DNA from: Quillaja saponaria
Lineage: Eukaryota; Streptophyta; Magnoliopsida; Fabales; Quillajaceae
Reading direction: 5' to 3'
Length of the DNA: 64,000 bases
NCBI GenBank assembly: GCA_029379385.1
Contig: CM055617.1
Location: 3,906,001-3,970,000 of the forward strand
Shown in pieces: positions 1-13,499 of this stretch (the stretch's first letter is position 1; each line of letters begins with the position of its first letter). A program made the translations under genes and the position numbers. The notes under the pieces were generated by a model that did not search any database, was not told the DNA's origin, and saw only the letters and a program-made list of their open reading frames with translations.

Positions 1-244
1 AAACACCTAACCAGAGTTGATATAGAAAGATGAGTGATTAAGCATTAGAAGAAGGCCTTGTGCATTTTGGTTATATCAATTCATTTTAAGTTTTTTTAAC
101 TATGGTATACAATGAGTCAATGACATGGTTGATGGTCGTGGTCCTATAATCAATTGATAACCACACCTATCCTCTTGAGAGATCACATTTGAATCCCCTG
201 CCCCCAAAGAACTTTTGGTATAAAAAAGACAAGAAAAAGAATAC

Positions 245-2545
245 CTTGGTTCTGATACTGAGGACGATAAGTAGAGGCAAGACTTTCCCAATCAAGTACC
301 CTCTTCACACTGTTATTCTCAGAGACTTTGGGCGCAGACACAGGAGCAAAAGGGCCAAATTGATAGCTCTTTGAACTCTGTTTTGTTTCCCCCTTTGAAT
401 TGTTTCTATCATCCTGACATAGTGAAGAGCCATTATCATTATTTTGCATCTTAGTATTCTTGCTTGAGTTCCCATCAGTGAACAAGTCCAATTTGTTCCT
501 CTTAAAACTGATGTTAGTGACATCAGTTCCGAACATCCTTTTCCGAGATTCGTTGTGATTTGGACTGTAAGCAGGCTCATTATCCACTTTTCCTTTCAAA
601 CCCAACCACCTGAATGCTGGTTTTCTGGTGTCTATTGTATGAGTCTGCATCATTTGAAAACTATTAGTAGGCTGATGTTAAAGTAAGACACTGCAGATGG
701 GGCAAGAAGAATATATTAAATCTATTTCAGTATTCATCCAAGAGGAATTCATGCATACCTTCTCAATTAGGTTCATGGAAGACAGCACATTTGCAATATC
801 ATATAAACGTCTCACTTTTGCTGAAAAGATAGAAAAATGAGATAGTGTAAGTCAAAAGTTTGAAGCTGCAGTTATGTGAATAGAAGATGGAGAATACAAA
901 AGGCAAAGTTCACATCTATTACTTCTCATTATTGATGCATTGTGAGCATCCCCAAGCAAAAACCTTGCAGCTTCATCAAGGGAGATCATTTCCACCTAAA
1001 AAGTAATTAAACAGAGGACATGAATGCATCGATTCATAATATAGTAAACCAACGAACCACACTTCAGAAAGTGTGGTAAATTGACCTTGATACTCACACT
1101 AGTGCAAATAAAGAGCTTGACAAAATTCTGAGTAAGAAGTGCTAGAGACTTTTCCCTTCTGTTATCTGCAAAAATATTGTAAAACAGAACTTAAGCCTGA
1201 ATATCACAATGAGTCATCTCTAAACAACAAACATTTACAACACACCTGGGTATTTCTTAACAAAATTCATTATAACCAATCAGAATGCACAACTTAATTT
1301 GACCATGCCTCAATAAATAAGTGTAGGACTGCTTTATGAACAACTTAATACAGCTACACTAAGTCAACAAATTCACACTATTAAGCTTAACGTAGAACTA
1401 TATCACATCTAAACTGTTAAAAGGTTACGTCTGCCCCATCTAGTCTTCAAATTAATCAGAAAATCAGAGAAACCAGCACGTATTAGAAGGAATTGAGCTA
1501 AAAATTCAGGGGCAAACTTTTACCATTTTTTAGAGATTTGGAAGCAGCAGAGCTAGGATTTGACTTGTCATTCTGACTTCCAGTACTGGGATTAGATAAT
1601 GTTTCATCATCATCCTCTTCATCTGAAACCTAAAATAGGAGGTGAACAGATTGTGAATGGTTTCAGCTAGATTCCAAGATAAAATCTATGTTACTTATAA
1701 CTGTAAATTTACAGATCCTAAACCCTAATTTTACCTACTTTTCGCATTGTCATTGCCGCCATCAAAGGTATTGAAATTTTCCCGTAGCCCCTCTTCCTAT
1801 CACACCATCAAGATTGAAAATCAGTGCTTTAAAATATAATAATAACAATTGTCTACTTTTCAACAATAGTTTCAGCATAGAATACACGTTGAGACACACA
1901 GATTTACAAGGAGAATCATCAGCAGTAATAAGTGCAATCTCAAGGTTAAAATTGGTATTACCTTTAGCTCCTGTAAAGCCCCAGGAATTGCCCCAAAACC
2001 TTTCCAAGTATACTGATTCTTGGCTTTTCTTGCAAGTACCTAGAAATAAATATCCAAGTATAAAGAAACCCATAAAAAAGAAATATTTAAAAAATCTGAA
2101 ATTGAAGCGGAATAGATTAAAAAATAAATAGTTCAATCTCACCCCAACACTTTCCAAGACATTGACAATATCATAGATCCGTCGCCTTTCAACCCCTGCA
2201 GTTCAAAATTAAGCCGAAACCCATTTAGTACCGAAATCAAATCTAAGTGTCATATAAAAATTAGGAGATTGTAATTCAATAAATTAAAAACCTAATCTTG
2301 TAGCAGCGTCATCAAGCCCAATGTAATGGATCCCATCTCGATTATACAAGCTCAAGAAACTGCAGGGTACACTTCAAAAATTAAACTTGACCTAAAATTT
2401 CCACAAATAAACACAGACCCACAATTGAAGAAGATAGAAAGAGAGAGTGAGAGTACTTTGTGCATAAGAGGCCGAGAGATTTTTGCTTTCGGCTATAAGA
2501 GTGGTGCCTGATAGAAGAGTCGGTGATTGCAGAAGAGGAATGCAT
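245..2545 (-). CDS. DEL1: Atypical E2F transcription factor, E2FE/DEL type (3' end not seen)
   Basis: Nuclear repressor-type E2F with two winged-helix DNA-binding domains and no DP partner or transactivation region. Ten exons read in frame: 2545-2457, 2359-2292, 2195-2143, 2039-1962, 1796-1739, 1622-1524, 1165-1098, 995-923, 820-759 and 644-245, giving about 349 residues. The first domain (from residue 18, SRKQKSLGLLCTNFL) carries RRRIYDIVNVLESVG. The second (from about residue 148, NRREKSLALLTQNF) carries RRLYDIANVLSS and ends in RKPAFRWLG. In the known family these plant proteins bind E2F sites as monomers and restrain endoreduplication. The last exon seen ends at a donor after YRPQYQNQ, so the C-terminus lies in an exon I could not place, probably outside the window. 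The exon 5/6 junction is the least certain. The start is the first ATG in frame, just before the conserved domain. E2FE/DEL1 is more likely than other DEL members, but paralogues were not compared. Confidence 0.88.
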
Positions 2546-3066
2546 AGATCTGATTCACCAAACTCTCTCTCACTTTGACGATGGAATACCTTCTTCTTAC
2601 TGTTGAGAAATTGGAGGGAAGTGAAGGTGAAAGATATAGAGAGAGAGAGAGAGACCTAAGGAACTCAGGAAGAGAGAGAAGGAGGACCGTTAAGAAATAT
2701 AGAGTAAGGGTTTCACTGAATTGGCGGGGCCGGAATTTTGAAATTTGCGAGCGTTTGGATCTCAAATTCTGAAAGCACGGTTTTTGAATTGGGAATTTGG
2801 TGGGATTCTGATTTTATGAATTAGGTTTCGTACGCGCCTCGGAGAGAAAACTGAAATGTCGAATTTGACCCTTATTGCGACAACGTGACCGTTACGGCGT
2901 AATGGGGTGCATTTTTTGGGTTGGGCCAAGAGGATACCAAAACCCGGCCCATTAAAAAGATTAATCGTGTTTTTGAAAAACCTGGCGCGTCTCTCTCAGT
3001 GGTAGTACTCACTGTGCACGTCTCTCTCAAGCACGAGAACTGGTTTCAGACTGTCAGTGATAATCG
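2546..3066. promoter_or_regulatory. Divergent promoter between the DEL-type E2F and APC8 genes
   Basis: The 521 bases separate two start codons pointing away from each other, so both promoters and 5' leaders must lie here. An E2F-type site, ATTGGCGG (WTTSSCGS consensus), is at 2720-2727. Two TCP/site II-like elements, TGGGCC at 2932-2937 and GGCCCA at 2946-2951, are typical of plant genes active in dividing cells. A GA-rich microsatellite at 2638-2655 falls in the likely E2F leader. No clear TATA box was seen on either side. The motifs are direct observations; their use is inferred. Confidence 0.6.
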
Positions 3067-6000
3067 ATGAGTTCCAAGGAGAATTGCAGAAACGAACTTC
3101 TAACTGCGATTCGGCAACTCAGTGATCGTTGCCTCTATTCCGCCTCAAAATGGTAATACTTCAACCTCACAAACCCTAAAACCCTACTTACCCCCATTCC
3201 CAGGCTCTCTGATTTATAATTAAGTTAAATGCTTGAAAGTTTTTTTTTTTTTTTTCAATTGTGATTTTTAAGAAAAATGATTAATTTTTGAAGAAAAACT
3301 AGTACTTTGTAAGCTTCAATTTCAGTTTCTGTAATTTCTTTAGTGCTCTATTTGGTTATGGGAAAGTTGAGAAGGAAAAGACTTTAGATTCTGAGACCCT
3401 TTGTTCTCAAGGTATCAAATTTTCGTAAGAAAGTAAACAGAATGTGAAACTCTAGATAGGTACCCCCAATGAAAATTTATTTGACTTTTATGTTTTGTGC
3501 GCATTTAATTTGATGGAAATGCATATTGATGTGTCTTGAGTTTTCAGGGCTGCAGAACAGCTGGTGGGTATTGAGCAAGATCCTGCAAAGTGCACTCCTT
3601 CAAATACCAGATTCCAGCGGGGAAGCTCAAGCATTCGCAGGAGATATCGCACTAATGAGATTACTTCAACTCCAATTTCCGGTGTTTCATATGTATCAAC
3701 TCCTGTTATGGAGGAAGATGAACTCGTGGTTGGTGACTTTTACCTCCTGGCTAAATCATATTTTGACTGCCGAGAGTACAAAAGAGCTGCTCATGTGCTT
3801 CGGGATCAAACGGGGAAAAAATCATTGTTCTTGCGCTGTTATGCTCTGTATCTGGTCTGTTGCATTCCCTACTATAAATCTTAATATCATTCATAAATAT
3901 CATTTGTTTTATTTCTTAGTATGATAATAAATTAGAAGATTTTGATCCATTAGAACACAACATTCTCTTCTCCCTATCAGCATATTTCATTTGTTGTAGT
4001 TATTGAACAGATTTTTATTGATATTTTTTTTATGCATCAACAGTCAATATCTTTCTCAACAGTGAGTATTTGGGAAACCACCGATTAAATGAGGATAATA
4101 GAATGAAAGAGGACTTCTTTTGGAAACATAGCTTTATGAATGTCATGCATATTACAGACTGAGAATTTAGAGGCCTCTGATCATTATTATCTAGGGTTTC
4201 AGACTTTCAGTTATGCTAGCCAATATTAGACCTTAGACCAAGAAAAGAGAAAAGTGAAGACCAATAGTACCTGCAAAAACCGAAAGTCATTGGTCCAAAT
4301 ATCTTGCCGTATTTATTGAATTCTGTGCAGTTTTCTATGTTATCCTTTCTATTAGTATTAGTTACTTGGTGCAATTTTGTTGTCCTTTTTGTGGTCTGGT
4401 GTGCAGTGAGGGGGGGATGAGGAAGCAAGTTTTCCCTTTTAATTGATGGAATTTGAATTTTTTTTTTACTGAATATTTTCGATGTGATCATGAGGTTTGA
4501 CTGAATTTTGATAAGCTTACTCGATATGTTCTATAAATAATACAATTTTGTAATACCTGAACCCAAACACCTGTGGTTGTATGATTCACAAGCTTTTTCT
4601 TGATAAAAAAATTAACTACATTGGGTGGTGAGTCCATATTATTCTTTTCTTTGTTTGTTTTCATTGTGGTACAGAAGTAGAATGAGGAAGAGCCACATCA
4701 CAAATGAAAACAATCTCAGTCATTTCTTCTTTTTTGAGTTTAAATAGAATGTATTTCTTTGAGTGGCTCTCTTTTGGAATCTATATCAGGAACACACAAT
4801 CTTCTGTTTTTCAGTAGCATCTCATACTTTCTGTTCATGTATATCTTACATACTTATTGCTTCATGAAAGTCCGGAGAAAAGCGGAAAGAAGAAGTGACT
4901 ATAGAACTCGAGGGCCTTTTGGGTAAAAGCGATGCTGTGAACCAGGAATTGGTCGCACTAGAGAGGGAATTATCAACTCTTCGCAAGAATGGCACAATTG
5001 ACCCTTTTGGACTTTATTTATATGGCCTTGTGCTCAAAGAGAAAGGTAGTGAGGATATTGCTCGTACAGTTCTTCTGGAGTCTGTGAACAACTACCCTTG
5101 GAATTGGAATGCCTGGTCAGAGTTGCAGTCCTTATGCACTACAATAGATATCTTGAATGGCCTTAATCTCAATAACCATTGGATGAAGGATTTCTTTCTC
5201 GCCAGTGCTTACCAAGAACTAAGGATGCACAGTGAATCTTTAGCAAAATATGAATATCTACAGGGAACCTTTGGTTTTAGTAACTATATCCAGGCTCAGA
5301 TTGCAAAAGCCCAATACAGTTTAAGGGAGTTTGATCAAGTTGAAGCAATATTTGAAGATCTGCTTAGGAATGACCCTTACCGTGTTGAAGACATGGATAT
5401 GTACTCCAATGTACTTTATGCTAAGGAGTGTTTCTCAGCCCTAAGTTACCTTGCCCATAGAGTATTTATGACTGATAAATACAGACCTGAATCTTGCTGT
5501 ATTATTGGGAATTATTACAGTTTAAAGGGCCAGCATGACAAGTCAGTTATGTATTTCAGGAGGGCCCTCAAATTGAACAAAAATTACTTGTCGGCCTGGA
5601 CTCTTATGGGTCATGAGTTTGTCGAGATGAAAAATACACCTGCTGCTGTTGATGCCTATCGCCGGGCTGTAGATATAAATCCGTGTGATTATCGTGCCTG
5701 GTATGGATTAGGACAAGCTTATGAAATGATGGGTATGCCTTTCTATGCTCTTCATTACTTTCGGAAATCAGTATTCTTGCAGTCAAATGATTCTCGGTTG
5801 TGGATTGCAATGGCCCAATGTTATGAAACTGAGCAGCTTCGCATGCTTGATGAGGCAATCAAGTGTTACAAAAGGGCAGCAAATTGTAATGACAGGGAAG
5901 CAATTGCCCTGCACCAACTAGCAAAGCTGCACTGCGAGTTAGGGCGCTCCGAAGAGGCGGCATTTTACTACAGGAAGGATTTGGAGAGGATGGAAGTAGA

Positions 6001-6498
6001 AGAGAGGGAAGGACCAAATATGGTTGAGGCTTTGCTTTTTCTTGCAACATACTATAAAGCTCTGAAAAGTTTTGAAGAAGCAGAGTTGTATTGCACACGT
6101 CTTCTGGATTATACTGGCCCAGTGAGTCTTAATCTTTATTTCTTTGTCTTTTCTCTTCTGCATTTACTGAACAAATATATGCGAGTAACATAAATTATTC
6201 TAGGCAAAGTTCCTGGTAAATCTAGCCATACCAATCTCCACTATAATTCTTTGTCCATCTATTACTTTTTTTCTTGTTCTCCTTTTCAACTGCTGAAATA
6301 TATGTGAATTAGGTACCTGAAATTCTTGGCAATCTTCAATCAGATGCAAATTAACTGGTCTATCATATTCCCATTTTTGTGATTACAACTATTTGTCCAT
6401 GATTATAGGAGAAAGAAACGGCGAAAAGCTTACTTCGAGGAATGAGATCGTCTCAATTTGGTTTCCCGTCAATGGATGTAGAGCACTTCTCTCCCTGA
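3067..6498 (+). CDS. APC8: Anaphase-promoting complex subunit 8 (CDC23), TPR protein
   Basis: Scaffold subunit of the APC/C ubiquitin ligase, which marks cyclins and securin for destruction. Four exons (3067-3152, 3548-3854, 4871-6121, 6409-6498) sum to 1,734 nt, or 577 aa, essentially the length of Arabidopsis APC8. It starts MSSKENCRNELLTAIRQLSD and ends DVEHFSP. The large third exon encodes TPR repeats from about residue 131; recognisable pieces include AWTLMGHEFVEMKNTPAAVD, YRRAVDINPCDYRAWYGLGQ and AIKCYKRAANCNDREAIALH. This tail-to-head TPR superhelix is how APC8 self-associates and holds other subunits in the known complex. The frame is clean. The donor at 3855 (GTCTGT) is weaker than the others, but joining there restores continuity into SGEKRKEEVTIELEG. 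Confidence 0.95.
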
Positions 6499-7655
6499 AA
6501 AAAAAAGGTGTTGTGTGTGTCATTTTTCAGTTTCTGACTTACGGATTCACAGCAGCTGATGCAAAACATGGAATAGGTCAGTCATGAGCACGCCTTAGAC
6601 GTGAATGCTGCAGAACAAATTGTTGATTTTTCTTGTGTGATGTATCAGTATCAGGACAGATCAAAACGGGAAATTCAAGACTGAACTTGTCGTTAAAGTT
6701 TCAAGCGTACAAGTAATTCTTTGTTCAAGACTGAAATGTGAAAAGCATTTCCATTTTTCCCAGAGAATTGGTGCGATACCATAACATCATTGACTTAACA
6801 TGGCTAGAAACATGTAATTCTTTGAAGCTTACTGATTATTTTAGTGATGCTCAATATATTTGCAGGAAACCAATTCTTGTTTGACTTATTTAGATATATC
6901 AAGTTTTAAGTATCTAACCATGTTTGGTAAATGAATGCATGGCTTGGTCCTCTTGGGATGTTGCGTTGAAAGACGACACAATGGATATCAGTTTTCATAT
7001 CTAGATACTCATCCGACTGCTGGCTAGTTGACACATATGACTTCCTATATCCAATGCCTTCATTAGAATGCTCTCATAGCTGACAATTTACCAAGTTCAG
7101 TTGAACAATGGAGTACCAAATTAAAAGGAATTAATGAATAATGTCTCTAAATATTTTTCAGGAAAGGCAATTGACAAGTTATCTTTCAATGCCTTTTCCA
7201 ATACATTTTAGAAACACGTTAAAAGAGAAACCGCAAGATTTAGAAATTGTTGTCTTTTACATGTTTTCCATGAAGTTCACCTTCACCCATCATAGCTGCC
7301 ATCTACTACCATTGGCATCATCTCTTCATTCAAAAGAGGATAACAGTATAATACAATGAAAGAAGGAACCCGATTTTGACCAGTAACAGAACCAAAAAGC
7401 ATCCAGGTGAAATGAATTAGCATAGAGAATGAGTTCAAAGAATTGGCAGAGCAAAAGCAAATTTACAGTTGCTTCCCAAATAGAAACAGTCAAACACGTT
7501 AACTTGACAACCCCCGCTAAAACCAAACTCAAAAGTTCAAATTATTACCATTGACAGCTTACATTTCGGTTCAACCAACAAGTAGATGGCTAACATAGTT
7601 CCAAATCATAATAAAGTATAATTGACTAAAAAAAAGGTTCCTTGTTTGAAGCAAC
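6499..7655. other. Spacer between convergent APC8 and B12D genes
   Basis: The two genes end facing each other, so this holds their 3' untranslated regions and terminators. Short open frames inside (for example 7141-7359) show no family resemblance and no splice support. I see no repeat or RNA gene. Confidence 0.5.
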
Positions 7656-9066
7656 TTAATTTTGATTTGGATCCGTGAAGAAGTTGTTAACAGCTGGCAT
7701 AATTTCTGGTGACCTGTTGCGTACATATTTCCTCAGAAAATGCTCAGAATACTTTTCTCCCTCAGCGAAGTTATCCAGTATTCCTGCAGCCCTGTTTTCC
7801 TTAGTTACCCTGCTTAGAAGGATAGATCGAAAAGTTACTCATTGTTGTAATATCCAGCGAATACACTAAGAACACTGCATACTTTTTTTGGCAATCATTT
7901 TACTTGTGACTATTCAACTATCATCACCTTCAACAAATTGCCAGATGGAGGTGCGATGGATCTTTAACTGATGCCTCAAAAGCAACTCAAGTTTAAAATG
8001 AAGCATCTAGTAACCAACAGTGAGTTGGCTATATGAACCTTCCTAAACTTTTTAGTACCGCTTTGACATTGTTCCAAAAATTTGAAACAAAGATATTTCT
8101 ATTTTCTACTTATCCATGGAAAACTAAGAGAAACCAGTATAATTAATCATTTTACAAGTATACCCATACTCAATTACATGAGATCATCTCCATACCAGTG
8201 CCCGTCAGATTGTTATCAACCCAAACTCATTTTACAATTTCTAATCATTGATAGCCAGGGAACATCAAATTGTAATCTACCTGTCAATTAGGATTTAGGA
8301 TTTAGGATTACCAGTAGGTTCTCTCAAATGCAAGCTAGTAACTTACTTCCTCGCATACTATTGATCTAAATCTTCATATCCAAGATCCACTATAGAAAGC
8401 TAACATTTTTCAAATATTAAAAAAATATATATTTCAAGGCAACATTATCAGTTTAAAATTAACTTATGCTTGGCCTCATGGTTCCCCTAATCTCACAAAA
8501 TTTTGATATAACTGTAACAGAGCTAAAGTAATGAAATTTCCAAACCCAACACTTTAATAATCCAAATTCAGCTAGTCCATTCAACAATAAAGAAATCATA
8601 TATTAGTTCCCATGCACTTGCCAGACGAAAACCCATAAAATCAAACATCTTGCAAAACAAAAATCACTGAGATTTGCAATTGAAGACTGGTATTTTAGTA
8701 ACATACATTAATACCCACATGCAAAAAACAGGGAATTAATACACTTGTCGAATTCATATACAGAAAGCGAGAGAGAGAGACCTGACTTCAGGGTTGATGC
8801 AGATATTGCGAACCAACTGCATCCCGCAGATCCCTACAGCAACTCCCACGGCCGCAAACAACGGATATACCTACAGACATCATTCATTGCCCGAAAGATA
8901 AATACACTGAAAATTCAACAACATAACAGAATGAACAAAATCCACGAATTCAACAAAGGGAAAAATAAATCTAAATGCATATATCTGACTGTTTGAAGAA
9001 GGAATCATTGGATAGATCGGAACGTACCTCAGGCCTCAGCCATCGATTCACGGTGGAAGAAGCCAT
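7656..9066 (-). CDS. B12D family protein
   Basis: Small protein of 93 aa in three exons (9066-9028, 8870-8782, 7809-7656), 282 nt in all. It begins MASSTVNRWLRPEVYPLFAA, has a hydrophobic stretch AAVGVAVGICGMQLVRN at about residues 19-35 that could span a membrane, and continues CINPEVRVTKENRAAGILDN; it ends FFTDPNQN. Length and the NPEVR signature fit the plant B12D family, induced in seeds, senescence and flooding and reported in mitochondria for the rice member; biochemical function is poorly known. It converges on APC8, as I recall for the Arabidopsis B12D gene next to APC8. Confidence 0.9.
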
Positions 9067-9160
9067 TGAATTCACCGAAAGTAAGTAATTGAAGCACCAA
9101 CGCACAGAAAAATTCGAATACCAGAAGAATCAATGTGGGCGAAACGAAGAAGAACCAGGA

Positions 9161-9168
9161 CTTTTATA
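9161..9168 (-). promoter_or_regulatory. TATA box of the B12D gene
   Basis: TATAAAAG on the minus strand, about 95 bases before the B12D start codon and in the right orientation. Position and match to consensus are the only support. Confidence 0.55.
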
Positions 9169-10300
9169 CTGACCAGCAACACGGGTTTCTTAAAATTATT
9201 TATTATCGTGTCTATATTGGAAGGAATCTGATTGGTTGCGAGGGTAGGGTGACAGCGTCTGCACTATTCCCTATGTTAGACTAATAAACCAATCATAGAA
9301 AAACACGTCATCGAAGAATTTTCCAATTAGAAAGACGCGGAATCGTCTTAGCAAAAAAAAAAATGAAAAAGAAAAAGAAAAAAAGACGCGGAGTCTTAAT
9401 CTATTACGTATCTTTGACTCCATGCCCACAGAAATCAGAATGCTTACTTTTCAAAATTTCCCCTTTTCTCTACTTTTTTATTATCTTTCTTTTTATTTTT
9501 CTTGGATGTTCATTTTTCGTAGCTTCTCTCATTAGTATACACGATTAATTGATTATATAAAATTTGATGAAAATACAAAGTTAATATATGTTACCAACAC
9601 TTTCTCAATAGTTGGCATTTTGAATCTCATGATTTCAATATTTTTATTTTGGGCATTCATCCTCACGAAATATATTTCTTGTTGCTTTTCTAATACATAG
9701 TGAGTTTTACATTTCTTTTTTTTGTTAAAGAGATGAAGATATTCATTGATTTTATTTATTTTCGGCGAAATAATAAAGAGTAAAAATTTACATAAATTTT
9801 TTAATTATATTACAGATAAATAACTAAATCAGAGAGATAATTAATTAAAATATGCGTAAGTTAACATTAATATATTAATATATCTGTACTTTAAAATAAA
9901 AAATGAGACTTGTAGATACAATTTCTTCACATACTGAAAGGAAAAAACCAAAAGACTTGCAGCCGGTTTCAGGGTAGTAAACTGAGTAGATACATTTCAA
10001 CGCCACATTTGATGACTAGTGCAATTGAGTGAGAACCAAGGAGCACGATCAGTTAGGAGGCAAGATTTGCTACTTGAGTAGATTACTGAATTTCCATGGC
10101 TGACGCGTGCTCAGATAAGCAAAGAGCAGCAAGCCATGTGAATTCCTTCTTCTGGCCAACATTTTTCTAAACGCACCACCAACCTGAAGCAAATTCTATG
10201 CTACACAAACCCCGTCATGCCAAAACCATTTTTGCTTTGCAGTTACCTGAAGCAAAGATACCAGTCAACAAAATATTTGTTCTGCATGCAAAATTGTGTG
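9169..10300. other. AT-rich spacer upstream of B12D
   Basis: AT-rich DNA with homopolymer runs near 9355-9385. I see no gene, tRNA or clear repeat. Confidence 0.4.
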
Positions 10301-10322
10301 AACTATGAAAATGTTCACCTTT

Positions 10323-12360
10323 TCACGTTACGAAGAAGCCTTGCAGGCTGCAGCAAGGTCTTCCCCATTGCTGTCCTTTATTACTGTCATCTTTCATTCT
10401 TCTCCCCTTAAGTTCACTGTCTGAACAAATTGATGGAGGATGAGCTGATGCACCAAACATGGCTCCATCATCAGCAGCTCTAATTTGATCCTCCCCTCTA
10501 GCCCGCATGATACAAAACAAAATGAATTATCATAGAGACGTGTATGCACATCAGGTAAGAAAGAGGGAAGATATAATGCAGCCACCTATCTAAGAAAATC
10601 AGAAACTCTGGCCTATGTGCTTGGCTAAGGCTCTGTGCTTGTATCATCTTCCACAGCTATAAATATGGTGAACATGTACAATCAGTTCTATATTTCAAGG
10701 GAAAAAAAACCACACATCTAAATAATACTAAAACTTGGGGAAAAGCAGAGATTTTCAACGAATCTGCTTTTGAGTTACTTCATTCATGACTCATGACGAG
10801 ATAGTCACTGTGACAAAAATAAAGAAAGTATAAAACCAAGGTCTCCAACTTCAAATTCCTAACGAGCTTAGAGCCCATCTAAAGACAATGATCGACTATT
10901 CATATAATTGTACCAATCAATAATGAGAAATTTCCTATATATCTTAAAATGCAATTGAGTTAGAAAAGGATTTCAATGCTGAAATAAGTTAGTGCTTCTT
11001 ATAACGGTACGCATCATGCCGCTGCACTATCACACAAATCTGTTAATTATACTATATATTACATAATTATAAAGAAAACTAAAAGGACAAAGTGACAACA
11101 TGCACTAAATGAGAAAAACATTTAATTTAGCAAAGCTATCAAGGTACTCGCAAGTCTTTAACATTTCACACATAGTAATGGAAAGAAAATAATACCCCCC
11201 ACCTCATCCTCCCTTCTTCCTCCAATCCCAACTATGCAGACTGAATGTGTCAATATAAGTTAGGTACTCAAAGGGTGGTGTTCTTAGTTTTATAATCAAT
11301 GTTTCATTGGTGACCATTCACCATCCACAAAAGCACTACACACTGGCTATCTTTGAGAACGAGATTTAAGAGACTTCTAGTGAGCTAGAGCCAAGCCTTA
11401 CATGAAAAGTGAGTTCTATACCACCAGTCCATCATATCTTGTACTGAAAAGGCTAAGACTGATCAAGGTGTACAATCATCTCTCATAAGGGCAATGACTA
11501 GAAATTTGTATATCCCAGTGGTTGCTAATCTTAAAGATAAACAAAAATCACGGGATACATCTAGCCGATCATGAAGTAGAATATCAGGCTCAAGCACCAA
11601 TTAAGAGTTGCTTTCTGTTTCTTGAATCATGTTAACTAAAAGATTCAAATTCAATTTTGTTTACAAATTGAACTCTGCTTTTCTCAGATTTCCTTTTAAG
11701 TGCACATCAATAATTTTCCTTTCTTGTAAAATCTATTATCCTCAAAGTCAAATATGATCTCCATAATTCACCTAAAATCTTTGATTAAATAAAAAAACCG
11801 TGAACAATTTTTAGGTTTTAATACTTAGATAGTAGCAAGAAGCAGTTTCAGAAAGCTGAAGTTTCATCTTGCCTTTGATTCTTTCAGCTAGTAATTGTTC
11901 ATAGTAGAAGTAGATTATCATATGACACTAAGCAATTAACAGAAACTCCATCACATACATACACATGAAAAAAGAGTCAACCTTTACCTAAGCCCAATTT
12001 AAGATACTAAGTAAACAAGAAGTGAAACTAATTATTAGGTTGAAATTGTAGCAAACTCCTTCTGGCTATAGCAGAAAATGTGTGCACTCAGGAAAAAAAA
12101 AAAAAAGTGAAAGACAAACAGAAAGATACCATCTTTGTCATAACCTTCAAATAATTAAACCCAGCATTCTTTTCCTTCTATCCCCATGACTTCCATTCTT
12201 CTGCCACCTCCATTTTGAATGGACTGGAGCTGTGCTTGCTTCTCATGACTCAGAAGCCTGAAAAGGGCTAAGAGGCTTTGACGAAGTTGCTGACGAATGA
12301 AGGAGATGGAGTGAGAGCTGAGGCAGCAGTGGGTGTGACATTGTTGTCAGTAGATGTGGA
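10323..12360 (-). other. Transcript-like island of unknown nature (minus strand)
   Basis: Not recognised. Two stretches stand out as less AT-rich than their surroundings. Near 12130-12350 a minus-strand open frame contains HSISFIRQQLRQSLLALFRL, with an overlapping short MSHPLLPQLSLHLL frame. At 10323-10508 a frame starting MRARGEDQIRAADDGAMFGA ends CCSLQGFFVT. A promoter-like TGGGCT-containing stretch lies beyond 12420. No splice chain joins the two blocks in one frame, so this may be a non-coding RNA, a decayed gene or chance. Arabidopsis carries other genes between B12D and the response regulator as I recall, which makes a relic plausible. Confidence 0.15.
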
Positions 12361-13200
12361 AATGCCAAGGAGGAGAATAAAAGAAACCGTACCGTCTAAC
12401 CCGTACAGTATCACATTGAGCCCCCCATACTGCTTAACTGGGCTGTATTTTGGGTAATCAGGCTGAACTCAAGTTTGTGGAGATTTTCGTAAAAAAGGTA
12501 ATCTCCATTCATTCATTTATTTATTTATACATATTATTCATACTAAATTTAAAACATTTACAAAAAAAATTTGTTATACTTATTTTCAATAAAATTCGAA
12601 CACAATATGTCAAAAAAAATAAGCATACCTCATTGACAATCTTCATTACATTCGAATTATAAATATTTGTTTTGCATTTTCTTTGTATTCAACTTAAATG
12701 GATATACTAATTCATTGAACCCATTACCCATATATTGTGGTGGCGACATGATTATAATTAGTGACACGAAGCTTAAGTAGTGACATTGTAGATATATTTT
12801 TCTAATACCAACTCTTTTATATTTTTATAAACATCAAGTGATAAAGAAATTTAATTTGTGTATATAATAATAAACAAATTTATCAATAAAAAATTATTTT
12901 ATATATTTATATGAGGTTGTTAATATAAATAATTATCATCTCAAATACGCATTAATATATTAACATTTTTATACATGTGAGAATGTTAATATTTATTATT
13001 ATACATTATATCGAACGTAGTGTTATAATGTATATGTCGATGAATAATATAAGTAATATTTATAATATTTATGTGAAAGTTATTAAAAATTATTAAAACT
13101 ACTATTTATATTGTGCATGAACATATGCAACGGTGTGCAGAGTATCACTCACCATTTATACAAAGATGCAATATCAAGTGAATAAGCAAATCATCTATAA
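12361..13200. other. AT-rich intergenic DNA
   Basis: Very AT-rich with only short chance open frames; nothing recognisable. Confidence 0.4.
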
Positions 13201-13206
13201 GAGAAA

Positions 13207-13499
13207 TTCTGTAAAGATTGTATCAACTTCTTTATTAAGAACCTACTAGAAAAAGTGAGAACAAGTGAGAATTCACTTTTTATTAGTGTAGGAACGAGTG
13301 GAGAGAAAATTTTGTCACATGATAATACGTAATGAAATCAATCCATACATAATTGACATGTGTCAAGGACTAGGACACAAATATTTCACTTTCTAAAAAC
13401 CATTTTCTTAAAAAAATTATTAAAAACACTTAACACCTACCTTAGTTAAAAGTATTTGTAAGTAAAAGTGAGAAAGTACAATCTTTAACAAATCCACAC
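13207..13499. repeat. Possible MITE with imperfect terminal inverted repeats
   Basis: The left end (TGTAAAGATTGTA at about 13210) and the reverse complement of the right end (TTAAAGATTGTACTTTCTCA) resemble each other over about 20-30 bases, and the interior is non-coding. The match is imperfect and no target duplication was confirmed. Confidence 0.3.

Noticed and set aside
1762..2157. 131-codon minus-strand open frame
   Set aside because: It runs through introns of the E2F gene; only its first codons (ESVGV) belong to the protein.
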